Of a DNA stretch of 29,479 nt, positions 1 through 7,429 are shown piece by piece. Each line of letters starts with the position of its first letter. Position 1 is the first letter of the stretch. The notes under the pieces were generated by a model, which was given only the letters and a program-made list of their open reading frames with translations, searched no databases and was not told where the DNA came from. This DNA is from JANLSE01 sp038214135. GTDB taxonomy: Bacteria; Chloroflexota; Chloroflexia; Chloroflexales; Roseiflexaceae. Position numbers and translations under genes: made by a program. The DNA lies in the NCBI GenBank assembly GCA_038214135.1, contig JBBQSD010000070.1, forward strand, positions 1 to 29,479. Direction: 5' to 3'.

Positions 1-138
1 GCTGCATTCTTTGCCAATGGTGGTGGCGAGAATACCATGCGGCTCAACTTCTCGCATTCATCGCCAGAACGAATTCGCGAGGGTATTGCGCGCCTTGCAA
101 CGGTGCTTTCTGAGCTTTTTACTACACAAAGTATCTAG
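1..138 (+). CDS. PLP-dependent aminotransferase (MocR/LysN-like), 3' end only
   Basis: The window opens inside this gene; frame 1 is open from base 1 to TAG at 136-138 and gives 45 residues. The segment contains ANGGGENTMRLNFSHSSPER, which is the typical C-terminal end of fold-type I PLP-dependent aminotransferases of the LysN / 2-aminoadipate transaminase group and the MocR aminotransferase domain. In that family the Arg of the MRLNFS motif binds the substrate carboxylate. Only the last small-domain piece is visible, so substrate and N-terminal architecture (with or without a GntR helix-turn-helix) cannot be told. It is convergent with the APH-family gene that follows. Confidence 0.8.
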   Translation, partial: AAFFANGGGENTMRLNFSHSSPERIREGIARLATVLSELFTTQSI

Positions 139-142
139 GGAT

Positions 143-159
143 ATCCACATTTTGTGGAT
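143..159. terminator. Small hairpin between convergent genes
   Basis: ATCCACA-TTT-TGTGGAT is a perfect 7-bp stem with a 3-nt loop, 5 bases after the stop of the aminotransferase and before the end of the convergent kinase-like gene. No long T-tract follows, so a terminator role is only suggested by position. Confidence 0.4.
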
Positions 160-194
160 GATGTGGACAGACCATACTAATTGTAGGGTAGCCC

Positions 195-1076
195 TTAACA
201 GATCCATCGTAGAGTCTTAGCAAAACGCGCCATCCATTCGGGTAATGCTATTGGATGATCGATGCGTGCGTCCTCAAGAAGTTCGAGGCAACGCAGGTGC
301 TGGAGCACCAACACATGTCGAGCCGTCTGTGGGGTATTGGGTAGGCCAGCTGCCGCCAGCACATGTGGCCAGGCAATCTGCCAGCGTTGTGGATGATGGT
401 AGCGCACCACCCAGCCCCACCAGGCAACATCGAAATAGGGGCTGGCTACACGAGCCAACTCAAGATCGACCAACGCGACAACCTGTTCGTGTTCGGCAAT
501 TGCATTGACCGGGCAAAAATCGCCGTGGGCAAAACAACTGCCAGCAACCCATTCAGTTTCAAGGGTTGCAATATCGCGCACCAGAATCGCGTAATCATCG
601 GGTGTGAGCAGCGCCTGGGTATTCACAAGCCAGCCGGTTGCCATTGCCGCCAGGCGTTGCGGGTCGGCCCAGGTTTGGTCGAGCCAGTTGGGCGGAGGGA
701 TTGTTGCGAGTAACGGAATGAGGCGGCCCATCTGAGCAGCCAAACGAATGGCGGCCTCGTCATCGCTGAGCATCGTATTTGCAGCCTCGCCAGGGATGTA
801 TTCGCGAATAAGCAGTGCTGGGTTGGCGTGCAGATCAGAGGCGAGCAGGTGTGGGCAGGCAATTCCTGCCGCTATGAGCAGATCCGGCAGTGTTTGCGTC
901 AGATGCACTATTGCGTTGGCACGCTCAATGTGGGCTATCTGTTGAAGGATGACACGGCGACCAGAAGCCAGCGTCGCAATTGATGTGACGTTGGTAAAAC
1001 CCCAACGGCATGGCTCAATTTGAACGACTTGTTCGCCAAGCACCAGCGATGGTGTAGAGAAGCCTGGCCCCGACAT
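195..1076 (-). CDS. Aminoglycoside phosphotransferase-family kinase
   Basis: A 293-residue protein of the APH/choline-kinase fold, which transfers phosphate from ATP or GTP to a small hydroxylated substrate in the cytoplasm. The Brenner-type catalytic motif is visible as HGDFCPVN (H184, D186, N191), followed by the metal-binding DLE (D204-E206), with the expected 13-residue spacing. A likely nucleotide-binding strand (VILQQI, residues 42-47) lies near the N-terminus. The ATG overlaps the TAA of the upstream small gene by one base (TAATG) and has no strong ribosome site of its own, so the two are probably translationally coupled. Family membership does not imply antibiotic resistance; many such proteins act on thiamine, homoserine, choline or unknown metabolites, and the substrate here is unknown. 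Confidence 0.8.
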   Translation of the reverse strand: MSGPGFSTPSLVLGEQVVQIEPCRWGFTNVTSIATLASGRRVILQQIAHIERANAIVHLTQTLPDLLIAAGIACPHLLASDLHANPALLIREYIPGEAANTMLSDDEAAIRLAAQMGRLIPLLATIPPPNWLDQTWADPQRLAAMATGWLVNTQALLTPDDYAILVRDIATLETEWVAGSCFAHGDFCPVNAIAEHEQVVALVDLELARVASPYFDVAWWGWVVRYHHPQRWQIAWPHVLAAAGLPNTPQTARHVLVLQHLRCLELLEDARIDHPIALPEWMARFAKTLRWIC

Positions 1077-1495
1077 TAGGACAACTGCGGTTGCGGCTCA
1101 TCCCGGCGAATGGCCTCATCCGAAAGCCGAGTGATATTCACCGAGCTGGTTGTGTTGAACTCTTCCTCTTCCTCAAACTCTTCTTCAATCACGACCGGGC
1201 CGCTATTGTGTGCCCAGGCGATCAGATCATCGATCGAGAACCAACCAGATTGATAGTTCGCCTGATCATTGGGGTTCAGCCAGAAGCGAATCTCGCCCTC
1301 CATCCATTGCCAACGCTCAAGCGAGCGCCATTCTTTGCCCTGATCGGTGAGGGTTTGTTTAACTTCTTCAAACAGATGCAGGAGTTCTGGTAGGGTGAGG
1401 CCTTTGGTTCGGCGCATTTGCAGTAAGCGGCGGTTGATCGCGTCGCGGAGTTGTTCCAATTCTTGGGCTTCCAGGTGAGTAATATCCATGGCCAT
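1076..1495 (-). CDS. Small acidic hypothetical protein
   Basis: I do not recognise this 139-residue protein. The start at 1495 (MAMDITHLEAQ) is chosen because AAGAAAGG lies about 9 bases upstream; a longer version from 1534 lacks support. The N-terminal half is predicted helical and heptad-like (LEAQELEQLRDAINRRLLQM). The middle has several Trp residues (WRSLERWQWM), and the C-terminal third holds a very acidic run (EEEFEEEEEF). No signal peptide or membrane segment is seen. It is the first gene of a two-gene unit with the APH-family kinase, sharing the overlapping stop/start, so it may assist or regulate that enzyme; that is inference from position only. Confidence 0.6.
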   Translation of the reverse strand: MAMDITHLEAQELEQLRDAINRRLLQMRRTKGLTLPELLHLFEEVKQTLTDQGKEWRSLERWQWMEGEIRFWLNPNDQANYQSGWFSIDDLIAWAHNSGPVVIEEEFEEEEEFNTTSSVNITRLSDEAIRRDEPQPQLS

Positions 1496-1780
1496 GGCAG
1501 TCAGCCTTTCTTGGCACACATATGCACGTATCACATAAACGAGGTTCAGCTCCTAGTTTGCTCGAACGATGTACTCCAATACTATCATAGCGGGAGCACT
1601 AACCGTCTTCAAGATCAATGCCATAACAATCTGTTCACCAGACTATATCGAATACTGTTCCTCATGTGTTATACGTTGGTAAAGCCATTTTGGTTCACGT
1701 CTCTTGGTGATAGTTTGCTGGAGCAGAACTGATAGGTGGCCCAATTCTGTGCGGCCTGTTCATAAGCCAGAAAGCAGCGC

Positions 1781-1810
1781 AGCCCACCGAGCATATTGCT
1801 TCAGTGGGCT
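1781..1810 (-). terminator. Probable terminator of tRNA-Cys
   Basis: AGCCCAC (1781-1787) and GTGGGCT (1804-1810) form a 7-bp stem whose 16-nt loop can pair further (AGCA/TGCT). It lies 17 bases beyond the tRNA 3' end on the minus strand. The sequence after it has only a short T-rich stretch, so it is a weak intrinsic terminator. Confidence 0.45.
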
Positions 1811-1826
1811 ACAACCATCACATCAT

Positions 1827-1901
<75 letters not shown>

Positions 1902-1911
1902 GATTTATATG

Positions 1912-1940
1912 ATTCTAGCATACTCGTGCAGTACTGTCAA
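1912..1940 (-). promoter_or_regulatory. Sigma70-type promoter of tRNA-Cys
   Basis: On the minus strand TTGACA (1940-1935), a 17-nt spacer, and TAGAAT (1917-1912) sit directly upstream of the tRNA 5' end at 1901. The -10 is preceded by ATGC (extended -10-like). Spacing puts the start site within a few bases of 1905. Confidence 0.8.
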
Positions 1941-2065
1941 AACCGCATACGATATGGCGCATTCTAGAACCGAAAAGGGCGATGGAATCTTGTGTTAGTA
2001 TTAGGGCTACCGTGAACATCCTGGGTGCTGCGTATGCCCATACTTCTAGAACAGAGAGAAACTCG

Positions 2066-2248
2066 ATGAAAAACAGGCTCCTGACGGTTGTTGCTGTCAT
2101 TATGCTAATCTTCCCATTTGTGATGGTCGCCTATGAACTCGCGCTCAAGGAATCGATTACAACTGTTGGCTTATTTGGCGCGATCCTGCTGGTTCTCTTT
2201 GGAACAATCATACTCGCCATGATCGTGAGCCGACCGAAAAAATCGTAA
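2066..2248 (+). CDS. Small two-helix membrane protein
   Basis: A 60-residue protein starting MKNRLLTVVAV. The start at 2066 is chosen because a purine-rich AGAGAGAA precedes it and because the upstream extension is not membrane-like. It has two hydrophobic segments, about residues 5-24 and 32-54, joined by a short polar turn (ELALKESITT), and ends in a basic tail (RPKKS). It is probably an inner-membrane protein with both ends in the cytoplasm. No family is recognised. It is convergent with the MATE gene and separated from it by a 24-bp perfect hairpin. Confidence 0.55.
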   Translation: MKNRLLTVVAVIMLIFPFVMVAYELALKESITTVGLFGAILLVLFGTIILAMIVSRPKKS

Positions 2249-2252
2249 ACGC

Positions 2253-2306
2253 TCCCTCACCCCTAGCCCCGCTCCCACGCCGGGGAGCGGGGCTAGGGGT
2301 GAGGGA
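2253..2306. repeat. Perfect 24-bp inverted repeat (CCCTCACCCC family)
   Basis: Arms 2253-2276 and 2283-2306 are perfect reverse complements with a 6-nt loop (ACGCCG). It sits between two convergent stop codons and could end transcription from both sides. The left arm opens TCCCTCACCCCTAGCCCC, nearly the same as the element in the fabD-fabF gap at 14653-14708, so it is a member of a dispersed hairpin family and not just a local terminator. Confidence 0.85.
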
Positions 2307-2316
2307 ATCGTAGCAA

Positions 2317-3714
2317 TCAGGTAGCCAATCGCTCATTCTTGGCGATTGTTGCGACGGTGCGGCGGAAGCGCCACCAGTAGAGCGCACCAATAATCGGTGC
2401 GACGACAAGAAATGCTGCCCATACCAGCGCTAGGCCCCCTTGAAACGCTGTGACCAGCAGCGCAGCTAGCCCAACCCCACACCACATGCCGATACTGCCG
2501 ACCAGCAATGGGAAACGGGTGTCGCCGGTGCCGCGTAACGCACCAGAGAGCACAAGCTGGATGGCCCAGAATGGTTGCGATAGCGCAACAACGCGCAATC
2601 CATTGGTTCCTGCGTCAATCACTGCCTGATTATTGGTGAACAGGCGCATGATTGGTTCCGCAAAGATCAAGATCAGGGCACCGAACACGCCCATCCAGAT
2701 CACTGCCCAACCGGTGGAAATCTTAGCAGCTGCATAACCCTCGGCGATCCTGCGTGCCCCAACACTCTGCCCAACCAGGGTTGTCGCAGCGATGGCAAAC
2801 CCGAAGCCTGGGAGAAACGAGGCGGAAAGCGCTGTGAAGGAGATTTGGTGCGCGGCCAGCGTATTTGTTCCAAGGCCAGCGACAACGATAACCAGCACGA
2901 AAAAAGCGGACGATGTCAGGATTTGCTCTAGTGCAGCCGGCAACCCGATCTGCATCAACTGACGAGCAAGTTTGCTTTCTGGCCACCACCCAATGCGGCC
3001 ACTAATGCTGACGCCATTGCGCCCACGCCACAGCACCGCAAGCATGAGGCATAGCGCAAAAGCACGGGCAATAAATGTTGCCCAGGCGCTACCAACAGCC
3101 CCTAATGCCGGTAGCCCGAGGTGCCCATAGATCATGCTGTAGGCCAACACAGCATTCACAACATTGGCAATCGCAGTGACAATCATTGGTGTTCGTGAAT
3201 CGCCAGCACCACGCAACACCCCGCCCCCAATCAGCAGCGCGGTCAACACCACCACTGTGCCCATCGTGACCTGAAGGTATTCCGTGCCAATCTGTTGGAC
3301 AGCTGGTTCAAGCCGAAAGATGCTCAGAATCGGCCCAGCCAGCACAAACCCAACCAATGCAAGTGGAACACCAAGCAGGATGCTCCAAACCAATGATTGA
3401 CGTGCCAGCCGCCCAGCTCGTTCGTGATCGCCTGCACCAATCGCCTGCGCGACAAGCACAGCACTGCCAATGGAAAGGGCGCTCAGAGCCGACAGCAGGA
3501 AGAACATGACCTGTTGCGCACTGCCTACTCCAGCCGTCGCCGTTGGGCCAAGATTGGCAACCAGCACTGTGTCAACGATCCCGAGCATTGTTTCAAGTAG
3601 ATTTTGGGCAATCACTGGCCAGGCCAGGCCCAATACCCGCCGACGCATGGCGCTTGGGGTGGGATGGGGAGCCTCTTCGGCTGCTGGAAGAGCTATTGTT
3701 TCAGGGTACTCCAC
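2317..3714 (-). CDS. MATE-family multidrug/toxin exporter
   Basis: A 465-residue inner-membrane antiporter of the MATE (NorM/DinF) family, which exports cationic or organic compounds using Na+ or H+ gradients. About twelve hydrophobic segments are visible in two homologous halves. Family features include PVIAQNLLETMLGIVDTVLV in the first helix, GVLRGAGDSRTPM at the end of the first half, and the matching GALRGTGDTRFPL in the second half. I place the start at GTG 3714 (VEYPETIALP) because AGAGGAGA lies 5-7 bases before it; a TTG at 3744 is the longer alternative. It stands alone, so the substrate is unknown. Confidence 0.92.
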   Translation of the reverse strand: MEYPETIALPAAEEAPHPTPSAMRRRVLGLAWPVIAQNLLETMLGIVDTVLVANLGPTATAGVGSAQQVMFFLLSALSALSIGSAVLVAQAIGAGDHERAGRLARQSLVWSILLGVPLALVGFVLAGPILSIFRLEPAVQQIGTEYLQVTMGTVVVLTALLIGGGVLRGAGDSRTPMIVTAIANVVNAVLAYSMIYGHLGLPALGAVGSAWATFIARAFALCLMLAVLWRGRNGVSISGRIGWWPESKLARQLMQIGLPAALEQILTSSAFFVLVIVVAGLGTNTLAAHQISFTALSASFLPGFGFAIAATTLVGQSVGARRIAEGYAAAKISTGWAVIWMGVFGALILIFAEPIMRLFTNNQAVIDAGTNGLRVVALSQPFWAIQLVLSGALRGTGDTRFPLLVGSIGMWCGVGLAALLVTAFQGGLALVWAAFLVVAPIIGALYWWRFRRTVATIAKNERLAT

Positions 3715-3971
3715 AGGATCTCCTCTGATATTAGCGAGAACCAAGAACTGAGACAGCGCTTGAATGCAGCAGCTAATCTAAAATCTCAAAAACCCAAAAA
3801 TCCGCAGAGTAATCATCGGGCTTGTGCCAATATTTGTCTACCATCTATCGTCTGATTCTACTGGCTGATTGTATATTAAAGATTGTCCGAATCGGTATGC
3901 TACAATGCTGCGGCAGGGAGTTCCAGGTGCTGCTTGCAGGAGTGATCGGCAACCTGATGCGCGGGAGGATC

Positions 3972-5294
3972 ATGAGTTCCTCAGATGCAGAGGAGCGCCG
4001 CGGTGGCCTCCGTACGAACTGGTTTTTCACACCAACCACACTGCAACACCGTAATATGCGGAGTGTGCTGATCGATGGCATTGGTGTTGGTGTCGTCTCT
4101 GGCGCTGCCGCATATCTTTCCGTATTCCTTGTGCGATTGGGCGCTTCTCCCTTGCTCGTTGGCTTGCTTACATCGCTACCAGCGCTGACTGGTATGCTGC
4201 TGGCCATTCCGCTTGGCCGCTTTCTCGAACGCCAGCGCAATATGGTTCCCTGGTATTCACGAGCGCGCGTGTTTGTTCAGGGCTCATATGCTTTGATTGG
4301 CCTGGTGCCGTTCCTCATTCACGATGGCAGTAGCGCATCGATTGCTATTATCGCACTCTGGGCGCTGATTACTATTCCACAAACGATTGTCAATATTACA
4401 TTTACAATTGTCATGGGCGCAGTTGCAGGGCCGCGCCAACGCCAGTATCTCATGAGCCGCCGTTGGTCGGTACTTGGCGTAACAACAGCGATCATGGTTG
4501 CGATACTCGGCTGGCTGCTTGAGCAGGTGGTTTTTCCGCTGAACTACCAGCTTGTGTTTATTGGCTCATTCATTGGTGGAATGGTCAGTTTTGCCTTTTC
4601 GCGGCAGATCGAGATCCCCGACAACCCGCCAGATGACCGACCACGCAATACGCCTGGCTCACCATGGGCACGTTTACAGGCTATGGTGAGCGATCTACGG
4701 GCGCATGCGACCTTTGCACGCTTTATTGTGAGTGCATTTGTGTTCAACTGTGGGCTGACACTGGCAATCCCACTGTTTCCACTGTACTGGGTGCGCGAGT
4801 TGGGTGCGACAGATTTCTGGATTGGGTTGATCACTACAGTGAACAGCGGCATCGTAATGATCGGCTATTTTATCTGGTCCGCAATTGCGCGCAAACGCGG
4901 CAATGGGTTTGTTCTGTGGATCTGTGCGTTCGGACTCGTCCTGTACCCGCTGCTCACCGGCCTGACGCATTCGGTGCCGCCACTGCTGTTGTATGCAGGC
5001 CTAGCCGGAATTTTTGGTGCCGGATTAAACCTGGTGCTGTTTGATATTTCGCTGGCAACCTGCCCGCCTGAGCATACTGCTTCGTATATCGCGCTGTACC
5101 AGGTGACAACCTATATTGCGACGCTGATTGCACCATTGGCTGCGACACTTCTGGCTAGCACAATCGGCTATGGTTCGGCATTGTTTGTGTCAGCAGGGCT
5201 ACGGCTGGCTGGTGCGATCTTGTTTATTGCCCTTGGTGTTGGTGGGGCGACATTACGCTTGAAGCGTAGGGATGCCCCTCCATCCGCAGGCTGA
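3972..5294 (+). CDS. MFS permease
   Basis: A 440-residue major facilitator superfamily protein with about twelve membrane helices. After an N-terminal cytoplasmic stretch (MSSSDAEERRGG), helix 1 starts near GVGVVSGAAAYLSVFLV. The loop between helices 2 and 3 reads GRFLERQRNM, in the place of the MFS motif A. The start at 3972 is chosen for the strong GGGAGGAT site at 3963-3970; the 50 residues upstream in frame are unsupported. A TACAAT box preceded by TATGC at 3897-3907 could be its -10. The last codons (DAPPSAG-stop) run into a repeat that reappears at about 21623, so the tail may be repeat-derived. The substrate is unknown. Confidence 0.88.
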   Translation: MSSSDAEERRGGLRTNWFFTPTTLQHRNMRSVLIDGIGVGVVSGAAAYLSVFLVRLGASPLLVGLLTSLPALTGMLLAIPLGRFLERQRNMVPWYSRARVFVQGSYALIGLVPFLIHDGSSASIAIIALWALITIPQTIVNITFTIVMGAVAGPRQRQYLMSRRWSVLGVTTAIMVAILGWLLEQVVFPLNYQLVFIGSFIGGMVSFAFSRQIEIPDNPPDDRPRNTPGSPWARLQAMVSDLRAHATFARFIVSAFVFNCGLTLAIPLFPLYWVRELGATDFWIGLITTVNSGIVMIGYFIWSAIARKRGNGFVLWICAFGLVLYPLLTGLTHSVPPLLLYAGLAGIFGAGLNLVLFDISLATCPPEHTASYIALYQVTTYIATLIAPLAATLLASTIGYGSALFVSAGLRLAGAILFIALGVGGATLRLKRRDAPPSAG

Positions 5295-5355
5295 TGAAAA
5301 TCGAACAACATCATTGGGGAGATTGCACCTGTCGCCGTTGGTGCGGATGTGGATT

Positions 5356-5395
5356 GCGCAAGCCATGCTTGCGCTGCGGCAGCATGGCTGCCGCA
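5356..5395. repeat. Two adjacent perfect hairpins (REP-like)
   Basis: Hairpin 1: GCGCAAGC-CAT-GCTTGCGC at 5356-5374. Hairpin 2: TGCGGCAGC-ATG-GCTGCCGCA at 5375-5395. They abut exactly and have 8- and 9-bp perfect stems, as in bacterial REP/BIME units. They lie between the MFS and aldo/keto reductase genes, both on the plus strand, so may also end or stabilise MFS mRNA. Confidence 0.75.
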
Positions 5396-5473
5396 CTCCA
5401 GACACGCAGCCGAACTCGACCCGATGTACATGCAAAGATCATGAGCCTGCGGTGTGCAAAGCGAACGCGCAGG

Positions 5474-5507
5474 TATTCTGACTTCTGACTCCTGACTCCT
5501 GACTTCT
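5474..5507 (+). repeat. Heptamer array, TGACTCC orientation
   Basis: Four heptamers (TGACTTC, TGACTCC, TGACTCC, TGACTTC) follow a TATTC border at 5474-5478. It is at the right side of the intergenic region, 40 bases before the aldo/keto reductase start; TAAAAT at 5509 follows directly, so the array could set promoter spacing. Confidence 0.8.
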
Positions 5508-5547
5508 GGTAAAATCCATCGAGACATCATTGTAGAGGAGCAATTCA

Positions 5548-6507
5548 ATGACGAGCCTTGATCATCGACCACTTGGCAGCACGGGCCTGCTGGTCTCCCC
5601 ATTGTGTATTGGCTGCGCGCCGCTTGGCGATATGCCGGAAACCTTTGCCTATTCCGTAAGTGAAGAGAATGCGGTTGCAACTATTCGCACGGCACTGACT
5701 AGCCCGATCAATTTTATTGATACGGCCTATTCCTATGGCGATGGCGAGAGTGAGCGCCGGATTGGCCTGGCGTTGAAGGAATTTGGTGGTGTGCCCGCTG
5801 GCTATGTTGTTGCAACAAAGGCTGATCGTAACCTGCAAACTGGCGAGTTCAGTGGGCCGCAGATGCGCCGTTCGATTGAGCGTAGCCTGAAATTGCTTGG
5901 GCTGCAGAAGATTCAGATGCTGTTTCTGCACGACCCAGAGCATACGACATACGAGGCGATTATGGCACCCAATGGGCCAGTTGAGGTGCTTCTGCAGTGT
6001 AAAGAAGAGGGCCTGATTGATCATGTTGGAATGGCTGGTGGCCCTGTCGATCTGATGATCCGGTATGTCGAAACCGGCGTGTTCGAGGCACTGATCACCC
6101 ATAATCGCTATACATTGCTGAATCGCTCGGCGGATAAACTGATTTCGGTTGCTGCCAAGCGTGGCCTGGGTGTACTGAATGCAGCGCCATATGGCAGCGG
6201 TATCCTGGCGAAGGGGCCGGATGCGTACCCACGCTATGCCTACCAGGAAGCCCCAGACGAGATGATCGAACGAACACGGGCGCTCAACGCTATCTGCCAG
6301 AAATATGAGGTGCGGCTGGCTGCGGCAGCGCTGCAGTTCTCGCTGCGCGACCCACGGATCGTATCGACGATTGTTGGCGTCAGCCGACCTGAGCGGATTG
6401 CGCAGACCCTCGATCTGGCCGCTGAATCGATCCCTGATGATCTGTGGGCCGAACTCGATGAGGTTGGCTTTGATGCCGAAGATCCAGAGGCTGGGCGCTG
6501 GAAGTAG
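5548..6507 (+). CDS. Aldo/keto reductase (aldose 1-dehydrogenase-like)
   Basis: A 319-residue TIM-barrel NAD(P)-dependent oxidoreductase of the aldo/keto reductase superfamily, cytoplasmic. The full catalytic tetrad is visible: D58 and Y63 in FIDTAYSYGDGESE, K91 in VATKADR and H128 in LFLHDPE. The starting PLGSTGLLVSPLCIG and the sequence pattern resemble the D-threo-aldose 1-dehydrogenase / L-fucose dehydrogenase branch, suggesting sugar oxidation. C-terminal GVSRPERIAQTLDLA is the usual NADP-phosphate-binding region of the family. GAGGAG lies 8 bases before the ATG. It is single-gene, with a heptamer array upstream and a GGGCAGAC hairpin downstream. Confidence 0.9.
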   Translation: MTSLDHRPLGSTGLLVSPLCIGCAPLGDMPETFAYSVSEENAVATIRTALTSPINFIDTAYSYGDGESERRIGLALKEFGGVPAGYVVATKADRNLQTGEFSGPQMRRSIERSLKLLGLQKIQMLFLHDPEHTTYEAIMAPNGPVEVLLQCKEEGLIDHVGMAGGPVDLMIRYVETGVFEALITHNRYTLLNRSADKLISVAAKRGLGVLNAAPYGSGILAKGPDAYPRYAYQEAPDEMIERTRALNAICQKYEVRLAAAALQFSLRDPRIVSTIVGVSRPERIAQTLDLAAESIPDDLWAELDEVGFDAEDPEAGRWK

Positions 6508-6541
6508 GTTTGTCCCTTACCTACACCAGGGCGATCATTGC

Positions 6542-6563
6542 GGGCAGACCGATGTGTCTGCCC
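6542..6563 (+). terminator. Hairpin downstream of aldo/keto reductase
   Basis: GGGCAGAC-CGATGT-GTCTGCCC, an 8-bp perfect stem 35 bases after the stop codon, followed by CCTAC instead of a T-tract. It belongs to a type of GC-rich hairpin repeat, and may act as a terminator or mRNA end. A fragment of another repeat (GCCGGGGAGCGGGG) follows at about 6585. Confidence 0.5.
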
Positions 6564-6636
6564 CTACTGCAAATATTATGTGACGCCGGGGAGCGGGGGA
6601 ATTGCCCATAGAGATCATAATCCGCCGCATGCCTGA

Positions 6637-6666
6637 TTGCACCGTGCAGTGCTCTCGTGCTATAAT
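6637..6666 (+). promoter_or_regulatory. Promoter of T-box leader
   Basis: TTGCAC (6637-6642), an 18-nt spacer and a perfect TATAAT (6661-6666), preceded by TGC. The start site would be near A6673, just before the first strand of T-box stem I. Confidence 0.75.
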
Positions 6667-6672
6667 CGCGCC

Positions 6673-6925
6673 ATCGGCAATGATGGAGCCAATGTAGGGT
6701 GTGATCGGCTTGCAGAGAGCCGCCGGATGGTGTGAGGCGGCAGCGCGACCCACCCGAATCCCCTCCTGAGTCGCCAGGGAAATGCCCGCGTGGGCCGAAC
6801 TTGTGCCGGGTGCGCCCGTTACTGCGCGGAAGGCCGATCACCACGGCCAGAGGCCGCAGCATGCGGCGAATGAAGGTGGTACCGCGGGAGCACGCCTCTC
6901 GTCCTTCGACGGACGGGGGCGTTTT
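6673..6925 (+). promoter_or_regulatory. T-box riboswitch, specifier reads CCC (proline)
   Basis: A complete tRNA-sensing leader. Stem I shows the kink-turn region (AATGAT 6679-6684 opposite TGAG 6767-6770), GGAG/CTCC pairing, the specifier-side stem GGGTG/CACCC (6697-6701 with 6751-6755), AGAGA at 6714-6718, and the distal stem GCCGCC/GGCGGC closing the loop GGATGGTGTGA. Next to the stem comes GAA (6756-6758), one base, then CCC (6760-6762), the specifier position in known T-boxes, hence proline. The T-box sequence AAGGTGGTACCGCG is at 6873-6886; its UGGU pairs with an ACCA tRNA end, and tRNA-Pro has discriminator A. A terminator stem (6892-6922, CGTCC/GGACG core) ends in TTTT. Uncharged tRNA-Pro should favour read-through into the Nudix gene. 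Confidence 0.88.
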
Positions 6926-6943
6926 GATTCGGAGCACTTCCCT

Positions 6944-7429
6944 GTGCAGAAGCTACGTAATTTGATACTGACACTGCTGTACTGGCTTGCCTTCCAGGCC
7001 CGTAATGTCGTTTGGGAGATCCAACGGCCAACCCTGATTGGCGTGCGAGCATTGGTGGTACGTGGCGATGAGGTGTTGTTGATTCGCCATCGCAGCGGTG
7101 CCAAGCCGTGGTCCCTACCGGGTGGCGGGGTCGAGAAGCATGAACGCATGGCCGAGGCTGCCCGCCGCGAGGCCTTTGAGGAATCCGGGGTGCCGGTGCG
7201 GGTTGAGGGTGTGCTTGGCCTGTACGACGCCTTTCGCGGGACGATCAGTAATTATATTGCTGTGTTTATTTGTGCGCCGCTTGGTGAACCGAACCCGCCC
7301 CAATCGCTTGAAATCGCGGAGGCACGGTTCTTCCCGATTCGTGCCCTGCCCCCAGGAACCGATGATGGGACACAGCGGCGGGTTGCCGAATTTCTGGAAG
7401 GGGCCATGGGGATAACGAGCCTGTGGTGA
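6944..7429 (+). CDS. Nudix hydrolase under T-box control
   Basis: A 161-residue Nudix protein, hydrolysing a nucleoside diphosphate linked to another moiety. The Nudix box is intact: G61-x5-E67-x7-R75-E76-x2-E79-E80-S-G-V. The N-terminus (LRNLILTLLYWLAF) is hydrophobic and may associate with the membrane or pack as a helix. The start is GTG at 6944, preceded by CGGAG 9 bases upstream; the longer in-frame reading from 6782 is excluded because it runs through the T-box. The leader's terminator ends only 19 bases before the GTG, so this is the direct target of the riboswitch. The substrate cannot be deduced. It has no sequence relation to prolyl-tRNA synthetase or proline biosynthesis, which makes the control unusual. 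Confidence 0.9.
   Translation: MQKLRNLILTLLYWLAFQARNVVWEIQRPTLIGVRALVVRGDEVLLIRHRSGAKPWSLPGGGVEKHERMAEAARREAFEESGVPVRVEGVLGLYDAFRGTISNYIAVFICAPLGEPNPPQSLEIAEARFFPIRALPPGTDDGTQRRVAEFLEGAMGITSLW

Noticed and set aside
195..1076. Antibiotic resistance gene
   Set aside because: The APH fold is certain, but nothing shows an aminoglycoside substrate; many relatives are metabolic kinases.
5168..5680. 170-residue minus-strand frame across the MFS end and repeats
   Set aside because: It spans hairpins and heptamers and overlaps two real genes on the other strand.
6782..6943. 54-residue N-terminal extension of the T-box Nudix protein
   Set aside because: It translates stem III, the antiterminator and the terminator of the riboswitch, so it must be leader RNA.
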